DNA from: Mycobacterium kubicae
GTDB lineage: Bacteria > Actinomycetota > Actinomycetes > Mycobacteriales > Mycobacteriaceae
Direction: 5' to 3'
Length of the DNA: 64,000 bases
Assembly: GCF_015689175.1 (NCBI RefSeq)
Contig: NZ_CP065047.1
Coordinates: 4,650,001 to 4,714,000, forward strand
Below are positions 1-9,216 of this stretch, in pieces. The notes beneath the pieces are model-generated. The model was not told where the DNA came from. It saw nothing but the letters and a program-made list of their open reading frames with translations, and searched no databases. Positions within the stretch are counted from its first letter, which is position 1; each line of letters begins with the position of its first letter. A program made the translations under genes and the position numbers.

Positions 1-249
1 CGCGCGCAGCAGGCGGGTCTTGCCCTGGCCGCGTTCGCCCAGCAGGACGATGTCGTGGCCGGCGATCAGAGCGCGTTCCAGCTGGGGTAATACGGTGTCC
101 TCGAAGCCTAGGATGCCCGGCCATACGTCGTCGCCTTCGGCCAGTGCGGTCAGCAGGTTCTCGCGGATCTCCTGCTTGACCCCCCGTTCCCGGTGGCCGC
201 TGGCACGCAGCTCGCCGAGCGTGCGAGGCAGATTGCTTGGTGAAGTCAC
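1..249 (-). CDS. MoxR/magnesium-chelatase-type AAA ATPase, N-terminal 83 residues (partial)
   Basis: The reverse strand from 249 to the window edge is open, begins with GTG and reads MTSPSNLPRTLGELRAS, matching what I remember of the start of Rv0958, the gene next to purH in M. tuberculosis. A P-loop, GERGQGKT, lies at about residues 71-78. The family is AAA ATPases of the MoxR/Mg-chelatase ChlI type, thought to act as chaperones with a partner von Willebrand-domain protein. The gene runs off the left edge, so the Walker B and sensor regions cannot be seen. It is transcribed in the same direction as purN-purH, 45 bp downstream of purH. Confidence 0.85.
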   Translation of the reverse strand, partial: MTSPSNLPRTLGELRASGHRERGVKQEIRENLLTALAEGDDVWPGILGFEDTVLPQLERALIAGHDIVLLGERGQGKTRLLRA

Positions 250-293
250 CACTCCACGCTACGCGTTGTGAAGTGGTGTCTCTCGGTGAATTT

Positions 294-1865
294 TCAGTGG
301 GCGAAGTGACGGGCTCCGGTGAGGTACAACGTAATGCCCGCTCGGGTGGCCGCCGCGGTCACTTCGTCGTCGCGCACCGAGCCGCCGGGATGGACGATTG
401 CCTTGACCCCGCCGGCGGTCAACGTATCGAGGCCGTCGGGGAACGGGAAGAACGCGTCGGAGGCCGCGACGGCGCCGCGGACCCGTTCGCCGCCACGCTC
501 AACGGCCAGCCGGGCGGCGTCGACCCGGTTGACCTGACCCATGCCCACCCCGACGGTGGCGCCGTCGGCGACCACGACGATCGCGTTGGACTTCACCGCG
601 CGGCAGGCGCGCCAGGCGAAGACTAGATCGGTCAGGGTCGCCGGGTCCGCGGGTTCGCCGGTAGCCAGGGTCCAGTTGACCGGGTTGTCGCCATGCGCGT
701 CGAGTTGGTCGCGTTGCTGCATGAGCAGGCCGCCGCTGATCGGCTTGATCTCGATGCCACCGAGTTGCGGCTCGGAGGCCACCAGGACGCGGATGTTCTT
801 CTTGCGGGTCAGCAGGTCCAGCGCGCCGGGCGCATAGGCGGGCGCCACGATCACTTCGGTGAAGATGGTGCTGACATATTCGGCCATCTCGACGCTGACT
901 TCGGCGTTGGCGGCGATGACTCCGCCGAAGGCGCTGAGCGGGTCGCATTCGTGGGCCTTGCGATGCGCGTCGGCGACGGAGACCTCGGAGATGGCGATGC
1001 CGCACGGGTTGGCGTGCTTGATGATGGCCACGCAGGTCTGTTCGTGGTCGAACGCCGCGCGCCAGGCCGCGTCCGCGTCGGTGAAGTTGTTGTAGGACAT
1101 CTCTTTTCCGTGCAGCTGCTCGGCCTGCGCCAGGCCGGGCCACGCGGCGGGGTCGCTGTACAGCGCTGCCTGCTGATGCGGGTTCTCGCCGTAGCGCAGC
1201 GTCGCCGAGCGGCGCCAGTTGCGGCCGAACCAGTGCGGGAATTCCGTCGCCGGTTGCTCCGGCGCCAGCGTGGACTGCATCCAGGTGGCCACGGCGATGT
1301 CGTATTCGGCGGTGTGCTGAAACGCCAGCGACGCCAAGCGTTTCCGTTCGGCGAGGGTGAAGCCGCCGCCGCGTACCGCGGCCAGCACCCCGTCGTAGCC
1401 GCGCGGGTCGGTGACCACCGCCACGCTGGGATGGTTCTTGGCCGCCGCCCGCACCATCGAGGGCCCGCCGATGTCGATCTGCTCGACGCATTCGTCCTCG
1501 GATGCGCCGGATTCGACGGTCTCGGTGAATGGATACAGGTTGACCACAACGAGTTCGAACGCCGCGATGCCGAGTTCGTCCAGGGCCGCGGCGTGCTCGG
1601 GCTTGCGCAGGTCGGCCAGCAGCCCGGCATGCACATGCGGGTGCAGTGTCTTGACCCGGCCGTCGAGCACTTCCGGGAAACCGGTGACCTCTTCGACCGG
1701 TGTCACCGGGATGCCTTTGCTCGCAATGGTTTTGGCTGTGGACCCGGTGGACACGATGTCAACGCCGGCGGCCGCCAGGCCCCGCGCCAGGTCGACCAGG
1801 CCGGTCTTGTCGTAGACGCTGATCAATGCGCGGCGGATCGGCTTCTTCGAGTCGTCGGTGCTCAT
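294..1865 (-). CDS. purH: Bifunctional AICAR transformylase / IMP cyclohydrolase
   Basis: 523 residues, the normal length for bacterial PurH. It catalyses the last two steps of de novo IMP synthesis in the cytoplasm: 10-formyl-THF-dependent formylation of AICAR and closure of FAICAR to IMP. The N-terminal third (about residues 12-160) is the MGS-like cyclohydrolase domain ([37 protein letters not shown]). The rest is the transformylase, with the [11 protein letters not shown] and KHANPCGIA motifs that hold catalytic Lys/His residues, and a C-terminal [18 protein letters not shown] segment. The start ATG overlaps the purN stop in an ATGA (1862-1865), so the two are translationally coupled. Confidence 0.97.
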   Translation of the reverse strand: MSTDDSKKPIRRALISVYDKTGLVDLARGLAAAGVDIVSTGSTAKTIASKGIPVTPVEEVTGFPEVLDGRVKTLHPHVHAGLLADLRKPEHAAALDELGIAAFELVVVNLYPFTETVESGASEDECVEQIDIGGPSMVRAAAKNHPSVAVVTDPRGYDGVLAAVRGGGFTLAERKRLASLAFQHTAEYDIAVATWMQSTLAPEQPATEFPHWFGRNWRRSATLRYGENPHQQAALYSDPAAWPGLAQAEQLHGKEMSYNNFTDADAAWRAAFDHEQTCVAIIKHANPCGIAISEVSVADAHRKAHECDPLSAFGGVIAANAEVSVEMAEYVSTIFTEVIVAPAYAPGALDLLTRKKNIRVLVASEPQLGGIEIKPISGGLLMQQRDQLDAHGDNPVNWTLATGEPADPATLTDLVFAWRACRAVKSNAIVVVADGATVGVGMGQVNRVDAARLAVERGGERVRGAVAASDAFFPFPDGLDTLTAGGVKAIVHPGGSVRDDEVTAAATRAGITLYLTGARHFAH

Positions 1866-2491
1866 CCCAGTGTTGCCTTTCGTCCTGTCAAGGTCACTCC
1901 GCCGGTCGCGATCGCGGCCACCACGTCGACCAGAAGCCGTCGTTCGGTGACCTTGATGCGCTCATGCAATGTCGCCACGTCGTCGCCGTCCAGCACTGGG
2001 ACGGCTTGCTGGGCCAGTATCGGACCGGTGTCGGTGCCGGCATCCACCAGGTGGACCGTACAACCGGTGACCTTCACACCGTAGGCCAGCGCGTCGGCCA
2101 CTCCGTGCGCACCCGGGAACGCCGGCAGCAGCGCCGGGTGTGTGTTGAGGATCCGCCCGTAGTACCGCGAGAGAAACTGAGCGCCAAGGATTTTCATAAA
2201 TCCAGCCGAAACGACGAGATCCGGCTGGTGCGCGGCGGTGGCGTCGGTGAGCGCGGCGTCCCAGGCCTCGCGGCTCGGGTGGTCGCCGAGCCGGACGGTG
2301 AAGGCGGGTATCGACGCCTTGGCGGCTATTTCGGTGGCCGGGCAGTCGCGATCCACACCGACGGCCACGACGCGGGCGGGATAGCTTCCGACCGCAGCCT
2401 CGATCAGCGAATTGAGCAGTGAACCGGTGCCTGACGCCAGCACCACCAGTCGCGCCGGTGCACTTGGGGGTACACGGAGCGGTTCCTGCAC
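1862..2491 (-). CDS. purN: Phosphoribosylglycinamide formyltransferase 1
   Basis: 209 residues, typical of PurN. It transfers formyl from 10-formyl-THF to GAR, step three of purine synthesis. The N-terminal Rossmann-like start [15 protein letters not shown] binds GAR phosphate. The catalytic Asn/His/Asp set sits in [15 protein letters not shown] (about residues 110-124) and DAGTDTGPI. The start is GTG at 2491, and the next in-frame alternatives lie beyond conserved sequence. The 5' flank is unusual: the 55-bp tandem array begins 12 bp upstream of the start codon, so the purN promoter or leader must lie in or beyond the repeats, or the operon is read through from perM. Confidence 0.95.
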   Translation of the reverse strand: MQEPLRVPPSAPARLVVLASGTGSLLNSLIEAAVGSYPARVVAVGVDRDCPATEIAAKASIPAFTVRLGDHPSREAWDAALTDATAAHQPDLVVSAGFMKILGAQFLSRYYGRILNTHPALLPAFPGAHGVADALAYGVKVTGCTVHLVDAGTDTGPILAQQAVPVLDGDDVATLHERIKVTERRLLVDVVAAIATGGVTLTGRKATLG

Positions 2492-2503
2492 ACGGTGAGC
2501 CTA

Positions 2504-2872
2504 GTCGGACGACGATGCCGGCTTACCGGCCGGAGGAGGAGTCCGACGATTCAGGGCAGTCGGACGACGATGCCGGCTTACCGGCCGGAGGAGGAGTCCG
2601 ACGATTCAGGGCAGTCGGACGACGATGCCGGCTTACCGGCCGGAGGAGGAGTCCGACGATTCAGGGCAGTCGGACGACGATGCCGGCTTACCGGCCGGAG
2701 GAGGAGTCCGACGATTCAGGGCAGTCGGACGACGATGCCGGCTTACCGGCCGGAGGAGGAGTCCGACGATTCAGGGCAGTCGGACGACGATGCCGGCTTA
2801 CCGGCCGGAGGAGGAGTCCGACGATTCAGGGCAGTCGGACGACGATGCCGGCCCCACGGCCGGAGGAGGTCT
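2504..2872. repeat. 55-bp perfect tandem repeat, six copies plus a partial seventh (VNTR)
   Basis: Unit starts lie at 2504, 2559, 2614, 2669, 2724, 2779 and 2834; the first six are identical 55-mers and the last diverges after about 18 bases. Each junction contains GTCCGAC and GTCGGAC as inverted arms 11 nt apart, so every unit can fold into a hairpin. Because 55 is not a multiple of three, all three forward frames stay open through the array. Those open frames are a by-product of the repeat and not genes. The array resembles mycobacterial interspersed repetitive units and would be expected to vary in copy number between strains. Confidence 0.95.
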
Positions 2873-2887
2873 TGCCCGTTGCGCGTG

Positions 2888-3352
2888 TCGAGTGTGCGTT
2901 CTTGGCGTCGACTGTGCGTGCTGGGCGGTAATACGCGGGTTAGGCCGCCGCTGGCTCACACTCGACGCCCTAACCGCACACTCGGCGCCGTGCGCTCACA
3001 CTCGACGCCGTGCGCTCACACTCGGCGCCCCAGCGGCCCAAGGAGGAGGTCGAGTGTGCGTTCTTGGCGTCGACTGTGCGGCTAGGGCGGCGATACGCCG
3101 GTTAGGCCGCCGCTGGCGCACACTCGACGCCCTAACCGCACACTCGGCGCCGTGCGCTCACACTAGAAGCCCTGGCCACACACTCGACGCCCCAGCCGCC
3201 GAAGGAGGAGCTCGAGTGTGCGTTCTTGGCACCGACTGTGCGTGCTGGGCGGTGATACGCCGGTTAGGCCGCCACTGGCGCACACTCGACGCCCTAACCG
3301 CACACTCGACGCCGTTGGCTCACACTCGACGCCCTAACCGCACACTCGCGGC
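2888..3352. repeat. 162-bp imperfect tandem repeat, about 2.9 copies
   Basis: Copies begin at 2888, 3050 and 3212, the third being cut off near the perM stop codon. Each copy opens with TCGAGTGTGCGTTCTTGGC and contains several CGCACACTCGACGCC-type blocks in the opposite sense, so a copy is itself an inverted repeat with many possible hairpins. Copies differ by scattered substitutions, unlike the neighbouring 55-bp array. A related GAGYGTGCG/CGCACRCTC pair occurs as a hairpin after pgi (17125-17184), which suggests a family of intergenic palindromes. No coding gene is supported between 2492 and 3352. Confidence 0.9.
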
Positions 3353-4714
3353 CTAGGCCTCACTTTCGCGCCGACCCGTCGCTTCGTCGTCAACAGACAC
3401 GTCGGCCCCATCAGAGCCGACGCGCTCATCGACGCCCGACGAGCCGTCGACTTCGTCCACCTCGCCAACCCCGTCGACGTCGTCCACCTCGTCGACCTCG
3501 CCCATCTCGTCGTCGAAGTCGTCGTCGACCGGCGGTGGCGGGGCAGGTCGCCGGCGTCGGGGCCGTCGCCTGATCCCACCGGCGATCACCACCGTGAACG
3601 CCCCGACCACGGCGAACCAGAACAGCGCACCCAAGAACATCGCGCCGACATCGACGCCGACGTTGCCGAAATTGCCCAGCTTGCCGCCGCCGGCGTACCC
3701 GAGCAGCGCCATCACCAACGCGGCGGCCACCGCGGCGACGATCACCTTGGCCATGGCCGGCACGAACGGCAGCGGCCGCCGCGCACACTGCTGCCCGAGC
3801 GCCACCCCGGAGGCCGCGCCGATGATCAGCAATGCCACCCACACCGGGGCCAGCGGCGGTCTGGGGGCGGCGGCCAGAATGGGCAGAGCCGGGATGTCAC
3901 CACCGAAGACGGTGAACGAACTGAACGTCGCGAAGCCGATATGGGCGCTGGAGCCGACCGCGACGGCCGACGCGCCGACGATCACGTTGGGCGCATACAA
4001 CGCCGAGAGCGCCGTCAGGTTGAACTGACCCCAAATGGAATCGGTGATCCCGTACAGGTCTTGCATGGTCGACCAGTGCACGACCAGCGACACCGCGGTC
4101 GCTGCCGCAGAAAGCCCCAGCAACGCCAACACGCCCGCCGCGGCGGCGCGCACCGAATCCTCCAACCAGTTGGGCAACGGTGAGGCATACAACGCGCGCC
4201 GACCCAGCTGTGACCACACTCCGAACGCGGCGCCGATCGCGTGCACGACGAGCACGCTGGTGAAAGCCCGCAGCGCACTGGGGGTTTGCAGCTCGGTGAG
4301 GACCGACGACGCGTCATGGATGACCGCCAGCGCGATGGCCGTCATCAGCAGCGGCCCACCCAGCGCGGACGCCGCTATCCACCGCACCACCAGCCATGAC
4401 GAGTACGGCGAGGTGGCGCGCGCGGTGGTTCGCGCGGTACCCCACACCATCAGCAGCACGGGCAGCAGCGGCATGACGCCCAGCTCACGGCCGCCGATCG
4501 AGATCGGCACCTGGTGCACGCCCAGCCACATGCTGGCGATGGCGCCCAACGCGCCGGTCATGTCGCTGTTGGCGATCAGCAGCTGCAGCAGCGTGATCGC
4601 GGCGATGACGACCAGCGCCACGACGGCGGGCGCAAAAGCGACCCGGACAAGGTCACGCGCCTGGCGAGCGCCCGTTGCTCGACTGTCCCCGCTTTTTGCC
4701 GACACCCTTCTCAC
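3353..4714 (-). CDS. perM: PerM-like polytopic membrane protein (DUF6350 family)
   Basis: 453 residues, close to Rv0955 (PerM) in M. tuberculosis, which from published work is needed for cell division at low magnesium and for persistence in mice. The N-terminal 390 residues are strongly hydrophobic with about eight to ten membrane segments (for example [28 protein letters not shown] and [20 protein letters not shown]). The C-terminal 60 residues form an acidic, repetitive tail ([19 protein letters not shown] and several similar DEV/DGV blocks) that should be cytoplasmic. The start used is GTG 4714; GTG 4705 is an alternative. It shares the direction of purNH but is separated from purN by 860 bp of repeats. 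Confidence 0.85.
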   Translation of the reverse strand: MRRVSAKSGDSRATGARQARDLVRVAFAPAVVALVVIAAITLLQLLIANSDMTGALGAIASMWLGVHQVPISIGGRELGVMPLLPVLLMVWGTARTTARATSPYSSWLVVRWIAASALGGPLLMTAIALAVIHDASSVLTELQTPSALRAFTSVLVVHAIGAAFGVWSQLGRRALYASPLPNWLEDSVRAAAAGVLALLGLSAAATAVSLVVHWSTMQDLYGITDSIWGQFNLTALSALYAPNVIVGASAVAVGSSAHIGFATFSSFTVFGGDIPALPILAAAPRPPLAPVWVALLIIGAASGVALGQQCARRPLPFVPAMAKVIVAAVAAALVMALLGYAGGGKLGNFGNVGVDVGAMFLGALFWFAVVGAFTVVIAGGIRRRPRRRRPAPPPPVDDDFDDEMGEVDEVDDVDGVGEVDEVDGSSGVDERVGSDGADVSVDDEATGRRESEA

Positions 4715-4753
4715 TCTTCGCGCACGTGCTCGGCTAGGCGCGAGAGCGCCCGG

Positions 4754-5689
4754 TTAGACCGGAGCCGGTCCAGACGACGGCTGCTGGCCCTGGCCCTGGC
4801 CCTGGCCATAGGACTGTTGCTGGCCGCCACCCTGATTGGAGTAGTTGACCGGAGCGGAGCCGCCCTGCGAGCCGCTTCCGGCGTTGACCTGCGGCGGCGG
4901 GCTGAAGCTGGGGAAACCGGTGGGCGGGGTGGACGGTCCCTGGTGCTGGGACGGCTGGGCGGTTTGGGTCTGGGCATTGAAGCCGCCCGACGGCGGGTTC
5001 TGGCTGCCCGAATATCCCCCGTACTGCGAGCCGTAGCCGGACTGCTGGGGCGCCTGCTGCGGAGAAGACTGCTGATGCCCGCCGGTCTGCTGCTGTGCAC
5101 CCGGCTGACCGTAGTAGCCGCCACCCTGCTGACCGCCGTACTGGCCGTACTGCCCGTACTGGCCGTATTGGCCGCCATACGGGTCGAACTTGGGCCGCGG
5201 GGTCGGCGCGGTGATCACCCCGGCCTCGAGAAGCAGCGCAGCCACCGACGCGACGGCCTGAAAAACGATGAACACCAGCACCAGCCACAGCGCCCAGCCG
5301 TAGGAGAAGGCGTTGGGCTTGTTGAAGATCGCGCTGATCACAAGCAGCAGGGACAGCACGCTGAGCACCGCGACGATCGGCGTGTACACCTTCGTCTTGG
5401 GCAGCAGGCTCACCCCGGCCAGCAGCGCGGCCAGCACCGCGACCGTGACCGCCAGCCCGGTGTCACCGGTGACCTCGCCGCCGCCGGCTCCCAGATCCGA
5501 GCTGACCGTGAACAAGGGTCCGAAGCTCGCCAGGTACGCCGCCAGACCCAGCGCCACCGCCGCGATGTTCAGGTACAGCGGCAGCTTGCTCGGCCCATCA
5601 TCGGTCTTCGCGAAAGAAGGTGTGGACCCTCCGTAGGAGCCAGCGGGTTGTCCGGACGGATATCCGGGACTACCGGGCGAGTAGGTCAT
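4754..5689 (-). CDS. 34-kDa antigenic protein homologue (DUF5336), membrane protein with Gly/Gln/Pro-rich tail
   Basis: 311 residues, counterpart of Rv0954 and the 34-kDa antigen of M. avium subspecies. I place the start at ATG 5689 ([15 protein letters not shown]) because CAGGAGGAGT lies just upstream; the longer open frame to 5839 has no such support. Four hydrophobic segments follow from about residue 40 to 175 ([66 protein letters not shown]). The C-terminal 130 residues are low-complexity with [10 protein letters not shown] runs, SQQAPQQ-like stretches and QGQGQGQ. It lies 39 bp upstream of perM on the same strand and may be co-transcribed with it. The exact function is not known to me. 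Confidence 0.88.
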   Translation of the reverse strand: MTYSPGSPGYPSGQPAGSYGGSTPSFAKTDDGPSKLPLYLNIAAVALGLAAYLASFGPLFTVSSDLGAGGGEVTGDTGLAVTVAVLAALLAGVSLLPKTKVYTPIVAVLSVLSLLLVISAIFNKPNAFSYGWALWLVLVFIVFQAVASVAALLLEAGVITAPTPRPKFDPYGGQYGQYGQYGQYGGQQGGGYYGQPGAQQQTGGHQQSSPQQAPQQSGYGSQYGGYSGSQNPPSGGFNAQTQTAQPSQHQGPSTPPTGFPSFSPPPQVNAGSGSQGGSAPVNYSNQGGGQQQSYGQGQGQGQQPSSGPAPV

Positions 5690-5889
5690 GACTCCTCCTG
5701 TTGCTTCCGGTGCCGCGCGGCCCCACTGTCGTAGTGCGACGCTGTGTACCTGTTGCGGGATTCGACCAACCACGCTAGCGCACCTTCGCCCGCCGGTGCG
5801 GGGGCGACCTGCCCCCCGGCGAGCGGCGTCGGCGCGCACCGATTGGTTCCCGGCTGTTCCATGTCGGGGGGTAGGTTGCCCGGCCCAGG

Positions 5890-5903
5890 TAGAACACGTT
5901 CTA
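5890..5903. promoter_or_regulatory. KstR-like operator
   Basis: TAGAACACGTTCTA matches the published KstR consensus TnnAACnnGTTnnA at every defined position. It lies 8 bp before the ATG of the F420 oxidoreductase gene (5912), a spacing at which bound repressor would block the promoter. KstR is the TetR-family repressor of cholesterol-catabolism genes in mycobacteria. The match is seen; the regulation is inferred. Confidence 0.65.
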
Positions 5904-5911
5904 ATTCAGGC

Positions 5912-6760
5912 ATGGACTACGGGCTCGTTCTATTCACCAGCGACCGCGGCATCTCGCCGGCCGCGGCCGCCAAGCTGGCCGACGATCACGGCTTTCACAC
6001 GTTCTACGTGCCAGAACACACTCACATCCCGATCAAGCGGGAGGCCGCGCACCCGACGACGGGCGACGCGTCGCTGCCCGACGACCGTTACATGCGCACG
6101 CTAGACCCATGGGTAAGTCTGGGCGCGGCGTGCGCGGTGACGTCGCGGGTGCGGCTGTCGACGGCCGTCGCGCTGCCCGTCGAACACGATCCGATCACGC
6201 TGGCCAAGAGCATCGCCACCCTGGACCATCTGTCCGGCGGCCGGGTCAGCCTCGGCGTGGGATTCGGCTGGAACACCGACGAGCTCACCGACCACGGGGT
6301 GCCGCCGGGGCGCCGCCGCACCATGCTGCGCGAGTACCTCGAGGCGATGCGGGCGCTGTGGACGCAGGAGGAAGCCGAATACGACGGCGAATTCGTCAAG
6401 TTCGGGCCCAGCTGGGCCTATCCCAAGCCGGTGCAGTCGCACGTGCCGGTTCTGGTGGGCGCCGCGGGCACCGAGAAGAACTTCAAGTGGATCGCACGCA
6501 GCGCGGACGGCTGGATCACCACTCCGCGTGACTTCGAGATCGACGAGCCGGTGAAGTTGCTGCAGGACACCTGGGCCGCGGCAGGCCGCGACGGCGCCCC
6601 GCAGATTGTGGCCCTGGATTTCAAGCCGGTGCCCGAAAAGCTGGCCCGGTGGGCCGATCTGGGTGTCACCGAGGTGCTGTTCGGCCTGCCCGACAAGTCC
6701 GAAGACGAGGTCGCGGCCTACGTGGAGCGGCTCGCCGGCAAGCTCGCCGCGATGGTGTGA
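5912..6760 (+). CDS. LLM-class F420-dependent oxidoreductase (Rv0953c-like)
   Basis: 282 residues from ATG 5912 (MDYGLVLFTSDRGISP); the upstream in-frame starts lack support and would run through the operator. Features of the luciferase-like TIM barrel are AAKLADDHGFHTFYVPEHTHIP near the N terminus, LDHLSGGRVSLGVGFGWN at about residues 95-112 and VPVLVGAAGTEKNFKWIARSADGW near residue 180. These match the TIGR03619 group that uses coenzyme F420H2. The substrate is unknown; the KstR-like box suggests steroid or lipid metabolism. It is convergent with the thiolase-like gene, with only 5 bp between stops. Confidence 0.88.
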   Translation: MDYGLVLFTSDRGISPAAAAKLADDHGFHTFYVPEHTHIPIKREAAHPTTGDASLPDDRYMRTLDPWVSLGAACAVTSRVRLSTAVALPVEHDPITLAKSIATLDHLSGGRVSLGVGFGWNTDELTDHGVPPGRRRTMLREYLEAMRALWTQEEAEYDGEFVKFGPSWAYPKPVQSHVPVLVGAAGTEKNFKWIARSADGWITTPRDFEIDEPVKLLQDTWAAAGRDGAPQIVALDFKPVPEKLARWADLGVTEVLFGLPDKSEDEVAAYVERLAGKLAAMV

Positions 6761-6765
6761 CCGCG

Positions 6766-8292
6766 CTAGGGAAAGCAGCGGTTGCCGTAGTCGAATGAGC
6801 GCACTCGCACCCTCGCGCCCAGCGGATCGCCGTCGGTCAGCAGGGCGATCAACTCGTCGTCCTCGGTGGTCGACAAGAACCGGCTCCCGTCGTCGAGCCT
6901 GCCGATGATGATCCCGGTGGGCCGCCCGTCGTCGCGCCGGACCGTATAGGTCTCGACGGTGCCGGGGCCGTCGGCGTTCTCGGTCACCGGCACGGTTGGT
7001 CCGCTGTCGATGCGGCTCTGCAGTTCGGCGTTGCGTTCGGGCTGCCACGCCGTCGGGGCGGTCGAGTAGACGCCGACCGAGTACTTGCTCAGGATGCCGC
7101 CGTTGGCGCCGACCAGACCGAAGTGTCCGGGCGCGCGGCGCATCCGGGTGACCGTCTCGGCGACGGCGTGCATCGAGTAGTTGTTGCCCGCCCCACCGAA
7201 GAACGGCAGCCCGCCGGTCACGGTCAGGCCGCGGGGGTCGTCGGGCGCGATGCCCAGGCCGTCGCAGATGTTGAACACCGGCACCGGAAAGCAGCTGTAG
7301 AGGTCGAAGGTGGCGACGTCCTCGACGCCGATGCCGGCCATGTCCAGCGCCTCGGTCGCGGCCAGCACGGCCGACGGCGCGTGACCGAGGTCCGGGCGTT
7401 CCAGCAGGCTCTGCTCCTCCAGGTCGACGTGCCCGTGCAGGAACACCCACTTGTCCGACGGCACACCCAGGCGCCGCGCTGTGCCCACTGACATCAGCAA
7501 CGCGGCTGCGCCCTGGTTGACCTGGTCGCGGGCCACCATCAGCCGCGGATAGGGGTTGGAGATCATCCGGTTGCGCTCGGTCACGGTGATCAGTTCCTCG
7601 ACCGTGCGCTCGACCGGCGCCGCGGCGAACGGGTTGCCGGCAGCAACCTTGCTGAAGGGCGCGAACAACTCCCCCATGCGCCGCAGATAGTCGGCGGGCC
7701 CCAGGCCGGTGCCGGCTCGCCGCGCGTTCTCCAGCAGCCCGTATTGCGTCGGCGCGTCGATGAGACCGTGCACCACGGTGTAGCGCGAGATGAGCCCGTC
7801 GATGCCCTGCCCGCGGTCCTCCAGGTCACCCTCGACGGTCTCGGTGAAGTCGGGCTTGGCCTCGGCGCGCGCGAAGTAGCGCAGGGTCGACGTCGCGTCG
7901 GATCCGAAGATCAGTGCGGCCCCGCAGCGGCCCGCAGCGATCTGCCCGGCCAGCTCATTGATCAGGTGCTGCGGGCCCTGACCGCCGACCACCTCCAAGA
8001 TCGCCCGCGCCGGGTTGGCGCCGAGCCGGTTGGCCACCGAGCGCGGATAGTTGTTGGACCGTCCCAGCGGAGCCGTCGCCACCGGCCCGGAGATCTCGAA
8101 TTGCCGGACCCCGGCCACGGTGTCGATCACCGCAGCCACCGACGCGAACTCGGCGTCGCAGTCTTCCAGCGCGGCGCGGGCGGCGGCCGCCGCCAGCTCG
8201 ACCGGAGACATCGCCCGGTACCCGGGATCGTCGATGCGCTCAGCGGCTTGGCCGACGCCGACGACGACGGGTGTGTTCGGGTCGATGTGCAT
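6766..8292 (-). CDS. Acetyl-CoA acetyltransferase-like protein (thiolase superfamily, Rv1867-like)
   Basis: 508 residues. The start MHIDPNTPVVVGVGQAAERIDD and motifs such as EVVGGQGPQHLINELAGQIAAGRC (nucleophile region without an obvious catalytic Cys), FDLYSCFPVPVFN and GGLPFFGGAGNNYSMHAV resemble the large thiolase-like proteins of mycobacteria such as Rv1867. The usual GGGHPxGxxG signature near the C terminus is replaced by FFGGAGNNYSMH, and a C-terminal OB-like extension (about residues 400-505) is present. The reaction is unproved; an acyl-CoA role is inferred. As far as I recall, the gene does not lie next to sucD in M. tuberculosis, so it is an insertion relative to that genome. The stop of sucD's upstream neighbour is not involved: this gene begins 8 bp downstream of sucD. 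Confidence 0.75.
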   Translation of the reverse strand: MHIDPNTPVVVGVGQAAERIDDPGYRAMSPVELAAAAARAALEDCDAEFASVAAVIDTVAGVRQFEISGPVATAPLGRSNNYPRSVANRLGANPARAILEVVGGQGPQHLINELAGQIAAGRCGAALIFGSDATSTLRYFARAEAKPDFTETVEGDLEDRGQGIDGLISRYTVVHGLIDAPTQYGLLENARRAGTGLGPADYLRRMGELFAPFSKVAAGNPFAAAPVERTVEELITVTERNRMISNPYPRLMVARDQVNQGAAALLMSVGTARRLGVPSDKWVFLHGHVDLEEQSLLERPDLGHAPSAVLAATEALDMAGIGVEDVATFDLYSCFPVPVFNICDGLGIAPDDPRGLTVTGGLPFFGGAGNNYSMHAVAETVTRMRRAPGHFGLVGANGGILSKYSVGVYSTAPTAWQPERNAELQSRIDSGPTVPVTENADGPGTVETYTVRRDDGRPTGIIIGRLDDGSRFLSTTEDDELIALLTDGDPLGARVRVRSFDYGNRCFP

Positions 8293-8300
8293 AGCGAGCG

Positions 8301-9203
8301 CTACAGGCCCTGCAGGATCTCCCGGGCCAGCGCGGCCGTCTCCGAGGGCGTCTTGCCCACCTTGACACCCGCGGCTTCCAGAGCTTCCTTCTTCGCGGCC
8401 GCCGTTCCCGAGGACCCGGACACGATGGCGCCGGCGTGGCCCATCGTTTTGCCTTCGGGCGCGGTGAATCCCGCGACGTAGCCGACGACCGGCTTGGTCA
8501 CGTTGGCCTTGATGAACTCCGCGGCGCGCTCCTCGGCGTCACCGCCGATCTCGCCGATCATCACGATGAGCTTGGTGTCGGGGTCCTTCTCGAACGCCTC
8601 GATGGCGTCGATGTGGGTGGTGCCGATCACCGGGTCACCGCCGATGCCGATCGAGGTGGAGAATCCGAAATCGCGCAGTTCGTACATCATCTGGTAGGTC
8701 AGGGTGCCCGACTTCGACACCAGCCCGACCGGTCCCGGGCCGCTGATGTTGGCGGGCGTGATCCCGGCCAGCGCCTCGCCCGGCGTGATGATGCCAGGGC
8801 AGTTGGGACCGATGATGCGCGTCTTCTGTCCTTTGTCGACGTTGTAGGCCCACGCGTACGCGCTGTCCTGCACCGGGATGCCTTCGGTGATGACGACCAG
8901 CAGCGGGATCTCGGCGTCAATGGCTTCGATGATGGCGTCTTTGGCGAATTTCGGCGGCACGAAGACGACCGACACATTGGCGCCGGTCTCTTTGATCGCT
9001 TCCGCGACGGTGCCGAACACCGGCAATTCGACGTCCTTACCGACGGGGTCGACGTGCGAGACCGTGGTGCCTGCCTTGCGGGCGTTGACTCCGCCCACGA
9101 CCTGAGTGCCGGCTTTGAGCATCAGCGCGGTGTGCTTGGTGCCCTCACCGCCGGTGATGCCCTGGACGATGACCTTCGAGTCCTTGTTCAGAAAGATCGA
9201 CAT
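8301..9203 (-). CDS. sucD: Succinyl-CoA synthetase, alpha subunit
   Basis: 300 residues, normal length. With SucC it interconverts succinyl-CoA and succinate with substrate-level phosphorylation in the TCA cycle. The CoA-binding Rossmann domain is N-terminal ([35 protein letters not shown]). The active-site His that is phosphorylated lies in [12 protein letters not shown] at about residue 252. [13 protein letters not shown] marks the ligase-CoA domain. It is 13 bp downstream of sucC with its own RBS (AAGAGGAG region) and forms the sucCD operon. Confidence 0.97.
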   Translation of the reverse strand: MSIFLNKDSKVIVQGITGGEGTKHTALMLKAGTQVVGGVNARKAGTTVSHVDPVGKDVELPVFGTVAEAIKETGANVSVVFVPPKFAKDAIIEAIDAEIPLLVVITEGIPVQDSAYAWAYNVDKGQKTRIIGPNCPGIITPGEALAGITPANISGPGPVGLVSKSGTLTYQMMYELRDFGFSTSIGIGGDPVIGTTHIDAIEAFEKDPDTKLIVMIGEIGGDAEERAAEFIKANVTKPVVGYVAGFTAPEGKTMGHAGAIVSGSSGTAAAKKEALEAAGVKVGKTPSETAALAREILQGL

Positions 9204-9216
9204 CTGTTGGCTCCTC

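Noticed and set aside
693..2084. 463-codon open frame antisense to purH
   Set aside because: Typical GC-rich antisense frame over a well-supported gene; composition is Gly/Arg/Asp-rich with no motif.
2504..2872. CRISPR array
   Set aside because: The repeats are directly adjacent with no unique spacers, and there are no cas genes nearby.
2419..3356. Three long open frames of 170-243 codons running forward through the repeat blocks
   Set aside because: They arise from a 55-bp unit that is open in all frames and from the 162-bp repeats; their products are repeats of the same peptide in rotating frames and there is no RBS or homology.
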